This document shows positions 57,734 to 64,000 of a stretch of DNA of 64,000 nt, piece after piece; position 1 is the stretch's first letter, and each line of letters starts with the position of its first letter. The stretch is from contig NC_087064.1 in NCBI RefSeq assembly GCF_963678635.1, positions 47,043,346-47,107,345 of the forward strand. The letters run 5' to 3'. Below the pieces are notes generated by a model. It saw only the letters and a program-made list of their open reading frames with translations, did not search any database and was not told where the DNA came from. A program made the position numbers and the translations under genes. This stretch comes from Symsagittifera roscoffensis (lineage: Eukaryota > Xenacoelomorpha > Acoela > Convolutidae).

Positions 57734-60547
57734 TCATAGCCAACTGACAGATGGAAAAGATAATAAACGCAATGAAACTGAAACAAAAACTGACTAGTTT
57801 TTTCAAAAATCTTCTATTTTTGAAATTCGAAGAAAAAAAAGATGACCTTAAAGCTCTTTAAATTTGTAGATTAATTTATGATGGACACTTTTTTGTCAAA
57901 ATTAAGACAATTCAGAAAACTGGATCAATAGGCAAAACTTTCATTTCACTGGGAAATGTGATAATTAATTTCCATTTTCGAAACTAGAAGTCGATCACGT
58001 TTTTCGTGAGCTTTACAATTTTGCTGTTCGATAGTGGACTTTGCCTTCAATTTAACAATGGAAAAGCACCACAATTAAAAAGAAATCTCAAGTCAAACCG
58101 CGAAAAAACAAAACTGAGCGTGAACAAATTTTAAAAATTTTCCTGAAAAAAAATCAGCTTTAAAACACATAGGCGAAGCGAAGCTTCGCACCACTTGCGA
58201 TACAACCCAAACAAAGCAGCCGGTAGAAATTGAGTTAAAACTACAAAAACCGTTGCCAAAGAAATTTCATAACAAAAATTTTCCTATTTTTGTCTCAAAT
58301 AAAGTTCCTTTTCAACAAATTATGCCCAGTTAGACATTTGAATGTTCAATTAGCATCAATCAAAACTTTCAGAGCGGTAACGAAGCCGAAAATTCTTAAG
58401 CAGATAGGTTCAGTAAAAAAAACTTCAGACGACTGAAAAACTGATTGTCTAAAATGGGAGTTGGCAAATGTTCAAGTAAAATAAAATACAAATTTCGACA
58501 CAGAGGCGAGGCTGCAACTTCACAAACACGAGCGAGAAATCGGCAAAGATACAGGAGGTTCGAATTCCACAAAAACTCAATTTTTGGATACTAATTTGAA
58601 ATGTAGTAAACTTTGCATGTAATAAATTAGAATGTATTGAAACAAATTGCGTATAAATATTCATTTCAGAAATCTCGCGAAGTATATCTCGCTCAAAAAT
58701 TTCCGAACAAGATTTCAAGTATTATACTGTTGTATGAAAAGTAAATAGCTTTTTTTTCTGTTCAATTGATGAGTTAAAGAAGCATCAATTGTGTTATTTT
58801 AGGAGAGATTGACGGAGCCTGGCCTTTTCTCGACATCTTGGTGACGAGAGCAAATGGTAGGTTTCAGACGTCCTGTTACTCTAAGCCCACGGACACAGGG
58901 CTGTCGTTGAGCTACCATGCAGTTGCTCCAAACAAATACAAGCGGAACATCGTCTAAGCCACTGTCCACAGGATTCATCATGCTACGTCGACGTGGCAGG
59001 CTTTCAACGACGGTCTTGAGAAAGCCACAGCGAATTGGGCGGCGAATCAGTATCCACCTTCTTTTTACTCCCCCATTGTTCGTGCCAATGCTGAGAAGAT
59101 TTTGGAGACGAGCGTCAACACACTGCAGAAGGCTGCATGCAAAACGTAGAGAAGCGCCGTCGTCTTGCAGTATAGAGGTCGTGGGTCTCACAAGTTCTCC
59201 AAACGCCTCAGCGGCTACCGGAGTCTCAGTTATCATCACTACGAGGAAGCTGAAATCCTGTCTGCACTCATTGAAGTGTCCCATTCCAGAGGAACTCAGT
59301 AGTCGGGTTCTTTATCAACTCACGTGTACAGGTTGCAAAGCCTGCTATGTCGGCCAAACTAGCCGGCATTTTAAAACCAGACTACAGGAGCACCGAAGGG
59401 CCGGCTCACCTGTTGGTGCCCACCTGCGAGAGTGCGGAGACGATAATTTTTCACCGGATTTGCAGTGCAAGATTCTGGACAGGAGCATTGACACCCAGAA
59501 ATTGCTAACTCTCGAAGCCCCCTACATCTCGAGGAAAGCTCCAGCCCTAATCAGTGAGGAGTACCGGCAGCGCCAGCTAACGCTGCGCTTCTAATCTATT
59601 TGTTGTTTTAACGTTTCATGTCAACTCAAATTGTGCTTTTTTATTCTCTGATTTTATGTGGTTTTTTATTGTTTACGATGTTGGTTGCTTTTTCTTTCAG
59701 TTGTTCTGATGATGTCTTAATTAACGAAAACGTTCAAGCATTGATACTTGGTTTTTTCTCGTGTGTTAACTTATTACTAATCAAATGCCAAGACACACAA
59801 ATATACTGCTAATGCAGCCTACTAATTCAAAAGTGCCACCAAACGGAGCATTTTTATTTGCGACTTAAGTTCGTAAAAAAATTACATAGTACTATCACAC
59901 TAAACTATGCTCGTGTAAAGAGAACGGGCACGCAAATCGCAGACATGCTCACAATTTGTTTGTTAGTTGACGGAAGAACAGATAAATGACCATAAGTTTC
60001 AGGCATCTTGTGAACAAAGTTATTTAACGGGAAAAAAGTCTATCACCCGGTTGCAATACCGTTGCTTATCACAAGAGTAACCATAGGTCAAAGTGCTAAA
60101 ACATGAAATTGAGCATGAAAAGAAAATCAAACTACCACACGGCAAAAAGAGTGAAACTTCACTTGTTCGTTAACACTAATTAATTAAAACGTTTCATCGA
60201 CAAAGAATGAACTGAGCAGATCTCAACTAAAATTGCTATTCGTGACTATTGGAGAATTTGTCGAAAATAAAATAATAAGCAAAGGAATTGATTACAATTA
60301 ATTGTTCAGTCAAGGTTTTTCTTACCGAATTCTGACTTAACTTATGGCAACTTTGAAAAGCCAAAAAAAAAACAATCGAAAACCGTTCAATCAAAACATT
60401 GATCGGATCTCAGATCAAGTTAACAACCTCCTCCAAAAGATACGCTCGGTTAAGATCCAGCGTTAAATTTGACTAAGTTTGCTAAGCGCTGCGTCTACAA
60501 TGCTCGATTCTGTTTATCACAAGAGTAACCATAGGTCAAATTTTAAA
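57734..60547 (+). repeat. Penelope-derived tandem array, unit 3
   Basis: A 2814-bp unit with the same layout; RT/endonuclease at 58803-59594. It is marked by CTAACTCTCGAAG (LLTLE) where units 1, 2 and 4 have CTAGGTCTCGAAG, by TGTTTTAACG after the stop, and by several changes in the tail ORF. Confidence 0.88.
58803..59594 (+). pseudogene. Penelope-like RT tail and GIY-YIG endonuclease remnant, unit 3
   Basis: Same content and the same stop and frame lesions as unit 2, with VLY at the GIY position and LLTLEAPYI near the end. That Thr is probably the ancestral state, since Penelope-like endonucleases commonly have LTLE here. The open endonuclease part is about 59225-59594. Confidence 0.85.
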
Positions 60548-63341
60548 TCATAGCCAACTGACAGATGGAAAAGATAATAAACGCAATGAAACTGAAACAA
60601 AAACTGACTAGTTTTTTCAAAAATCTTCTATTTTTGAAATTCGAAGAAAAAAAAGATGACCTTAAAGCTCTTTAAATTTGTAGATTAATTTATGATGGAC
60701 ACTTTTTTGTCAAAATTAAGACAATTCAGAAAACTGGATCAATAGGCAAAACTTTCATTTCACTGGGAAATGTGATAATTAATTTCCATTTTCGAAACTA
60801 GAAGTCGATCACGTTTTTCGTGAGCTTTACAATTTTGCTGTTCGATAGTGGACTTTGCCTTCAATTTAACAATGGAAAAGCACCACAATTAAAAAGAAAT
60901 CTCAAGTCAAACCGCGAAAAAACAAAACTGAGCGTGAACAAATTTTAAAAATTTTCCTGAAAAAAAATCAGCTTTAAAACACATAGGCGAAGCGAAGCTT
61001 CGCACCACTTGCGATACAACCCAAACAAAGCAGCCGGTAGAAATTGAGTTAAAACTACAAAAACCGTTGCCAAAGAAATTTCATAAGTCGCAAATAAAGT
61101 TCCTTTTCAACAAATTATGCCCAGTTAGACATTTGAATGTTCAATTAGCATCAATCAAAACTTTCAGAGCGGTAACGAAGCCGAAAATTCTTAAGCAGAT
61201 AGGTTCAGTAAAAAAAACTTCAGACGACTGAAAAACTGATTGTCTAAAATGGGAGTTGGCAAATGTTCAAGTAAAATAAAATACAAATTTCGACACAGAG
61301 GCGAGGCTGCAACTTCACAAACACGAGCGAGAAATCGGCAAAGATACAGGAGGTTCGAATTCCACAAAAACTCAATTTTTGGATACTAATTTGAAATGTA
61401 GTAAACTTTGCATGTAATAAATTAGAATGTATTGAAACAAATTGCGTATAAATATTCATTTCAGAAATCTCGCGAAGTATATCTCGCTCAAAAATTTCCG
61501 AACAAGATTTCAAGTATTATACTGTTGTATGAAAAGTAAATAGCTTTTTTTTCTGTTCAATTGATGAGTTAAAGAAGCATCAATTGTGTTATTTTAGGAG
61601 AGATTGACGGAGCCTGGCCTTTTCTCGACATCTTGGTGACGAGAGCAAATGGTAGGTTTCAGACGTCCTGTTACTCTAAGCCCACGGACACAGGGCTGTC
61701 GTTGAGCTACCATGCAGTTGCTCCAAACAAATACAAGCGGAACATCGTCTAAGCCACTGTCCACAGGATTCATCATGCTACGTCGACGTGGCAGGCTTTC
61801 AACGACGGTCTTGAGAAAGCCACAGCGAATTGGGCGGCGAATCAGTATCCACCTTCTTTTTACTCCCCCATTGTTCGTGCCAATGCTGAGAAGATTTTGG
61901 AGACGAACGTCAACACACTGCAGAAGGCTGCATGCAAAACGTAGAGAAGCGCCGTCGTCTTGCAGTATAGAGGTCGTGGGTCTCACAAGTTCTCCAAACG
62001 CCTCAGCAGCTACCGGAGTCTCAGTTATCATCACTACGAGGAAGCTGAAATCCTGTCTGCACTCATTGAAGTGTCCCATTCCAGAGGAACTCAGTAGTCG
62101 GGTTATTTATCAACTCACGTGTACAGGTTGCAAAGCCTGCTATGTCGGCCAAACCAGCCGGCATTTTAAAACCAGACTACAGGAGCACCGAAGGGCCGGC
62201 TCACCTGTTGGTGCCCACCTGCGAGAGTGCGGAGACGATAATTTTTCACCGGATTTGCAGTGCAAGATTCTGGACAGGAGCATTGACAACCAGAAATTGC
62301 TAGGTCTCGAAGCCCCCTACATCTCGAGGAAAGCTCCAGCCCTAATCAGTGAGGAGTACCGGCAGCGCCAGCTAACGCTGCGCTTCTAATCTATTTGTTG
62401 TATTAACGTTTCATGTCAACTCAAATTGTGCTTTTTTATTGTCTGATTTTATGTGGTTTTTTATTGTTTACGATGTTGGTTGTTTTTTCTTTCAGTTGTT
62501 CTGATGATGTCTTAATTAACGAAAACGTTCAAGCATTGATACTTGGTTTTTTCTCGTGTGTTAACTTATTAATTATCAAATGCCAAGACACACAAATATA
62601 CTGCTAATGCAGCCTACTAATTCAAAAGTGCCACCAAACGGAGCATTTTTATTTGCGACTTAAGTTCGTAAAAAAATTACATAGTACTATCACACTAAAC
62701 TATGCTCGTGTAAAGAGAACGGGCACGTAAATCGCAGACATGCTCACAATTTGTTTGTTAGTTGACGGAAGAACAGATAAATGACCATAAGTTTCAGGCA
62801 TCTTGTGAACAAAGTTATTTAACGGGAAAAAAGTCTATCACCCGGTTGCAATACCGTTGCTTATCACAAGAGTAACCATAGGTCAAAGTGCTAAAACATG
62901 AAATTGAGCATGAAAAGAAAATCAAACTACCACACGGCAAAAAGAGTGAAACTTCACTTGTTCGTTAACACTAATTAATTAAAACGTTTCATCGACAAAG
63001 AATGAACTGGGCAGATCTCAACTAAAATTGCTATTCGTGACTATTGGAGAATTTGTCGAAAATAAAATAATAAGCAAAGGAATTGATTACAATTAATTGT
63101 TCAGTCAAGGTTTTTCTTACCGAATTCTGACTTAACTTATGGCAACTTTGAAAAGCCAAAAAAAAACAATCGAAAACCGTTCAATCAAAACATTGATCGG
63201 ATCTCGGATCAAGTTAACAACCTCCTCCAAAAGATACGCTCGGTTAAGATCCAGCGTTAAATTTGACTAAGTTTGCTAAGCGCTGCGTCTACAATGCTCG
63301 ATTCTGTTTATCACAAGAGTAACCATAGGTCAAATTTTAAA
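60548..63341 (+). repeat. Penelope-derived tandem array, unit 4
   Basis: A 2794-bp unit; RT/endonuclease at 61598-62389. It is shorter by about 18 bp because CATAACAAAAATTTTCC... near 61080 is replaced by CATAAGTCGCAAATAAAG. It carries GACAACCAG (DNQ) where the others have GACACCCAG (DTQ). Confidence 0.88.
61598..62389 (+). pseudogene. Penelope-like RT tail and GIY-YIG endonuclease remnant, unit 4
   Basis: Same content and lesions as units 2 and 3, with VIY at the GIY position and an A-to-T residue change in the out-of-frame part. The endonuclease core residues (YVG, Arg of TSRHFKTR, RLQEH) are intact. Confidence 0.85.
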
Positions 63342-64000
63342 TCATAGCCAACTGACAGATGGAAAAGATAATAAACGCAATGAAACTGAAACAAAAACTG
63401 ACTAGTTTTTTCAAAAATCTTCTATTTTTGAAATTCGAAGAAAAAAAAGATGGCCTTAAAGCTCTTTAAATTTGTAGATTAATTTATGATGGACACTTTT
63501 TTGTCAAAATTAAGACAATTCAGAAAACTGGATCAATAGGCAAAACTTTCATTTCACTGGGAAATGTGATAATTAATTTCCATTTTCGAAACTAGAAGTC
63601 GATCACGTTTTTCGTGAGCTTTACAATTTTGCTGTTCGATAGTGGACTTTGCCTTCAATTTAACAATGGAAAAGCACCACAATTAAAAAGAAATCTCAAG
63701 TCGAACCGCGAAAAAACAAAACTGAGCGTGAACAAATTTTAAAAATTTTCCTGAAAAAAAATCAGCTTTAAAACACATAGGCGAAGCGAAGCTTCGCACC
63801 ACTTGCGATACAACCCAAACAAAGCAGCCGGTAGAAATTGAGTTAAAACTACAAAAACCGTTGCCAAAGAAATTTCATAACAAAAATTTTCCTATTTTTG
63901 TCTCAAATAAAGTTCCTTTTCAACAAATTATGCCCAGTTAGACATTTGAATGTTCAATTAGCATCAATCAAAACTTTCAGAGCGGTAACGAAGCCGAAAA
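63342..64000 (+). repeat. Penelope-derived tandem array, unit 5 (cut by window end)
   Basis: The first 659 bp of a further unit, starting TCATAGCCAACTGACAG. The array therefore continues past 64000 and its total length is unknown. Confidence 0.88.

Noticed and set aside
52335-64000. CRISPR-like or rDNA-like reading of the tandem array
   Set aside because: Units are 2.8 kb with retroelement coding remnants, no short repeat-spacer pattern and no rRNA sequence.

Overview
The window is nuclear DNA of an invertebrate-type animal. Three things point to an animal: an RNA polymerase II largest-subunit gene with about 53 YSPxSPx heptad-like repeats, split by ordinary GT-AG introns; a glycogenin with the animal C-terminal glycogen-synthase-binding motif; and a transposon set of Ty3/gypsy, CR1/Jockey-like LINE and Penelope-like elements plus several MITE families. 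The DNA is AT-rich and mostly non-coding. The species cannot be fixed from the sequence alone.

Layout. (1) 0.5-10.7 kb is a decayed direct duplication of a roughly 4-kb repetitive unit with scraps of retroelement pol-like peptide. The second copy is interrupted by a TIR element (8911-9856). (2) 13.4-15.7 kb, minus strand: one long ORF combining a NERD-like PD-(D/E)XK nuclease domain with a superfamily 1 helicase-like P-loop domain. A second copy of the TIR element (12746-13596) sits exactly at its 3' end. (3) 17.4-23.5 kb: a small palindromic MITE, a broken and internally duplicated LINE, and a segment related to the Penelope-like array further right. (4) 24.1-30.6 kb: a young Ty3/gypsy element with 311-bp LTRs. 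Its 3' LTR runs straight into a second, truncated gag, and the whole insertion lies inside an older repeat copy. (5) 33.6-51.7 kb, minus strand: fifteen exons of RPB1 (POLR2A orthologue), 1956 codons, lacking about the first 119 residues, which must lie beyond the right edge. Its 8.2-kb intron contains a complete two-exon glycogenin gene on the same strand (47.9-49.2 kb) and a small MITE cluster. (6) 52.3-64.0 kb: a head-to-tail array of about 2.8-kb units. Each carries the tail of a Penelope-like reverse transcriptase and its GIY-YIG endonuclease, with the same disabling lesions. The array runs off the window and is probably inside a further RPB1 intron.

The two housekeeping genes are unrelated in function (transcription; priming of glycogen synthesis), so their nesting is positional. 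The gene with the least known biology is the NERD/helicase-like one. Its predicted ATPase motif has Gln where the catalytic Glu is expected, and its C-terminal helicase motifs are not visible. The most striking structures are the Penelope-derived array, the glycogenin gene nested in RPB1, and the CCCGGG-ended TIR element at the edge of the NERD/helicase ORF.
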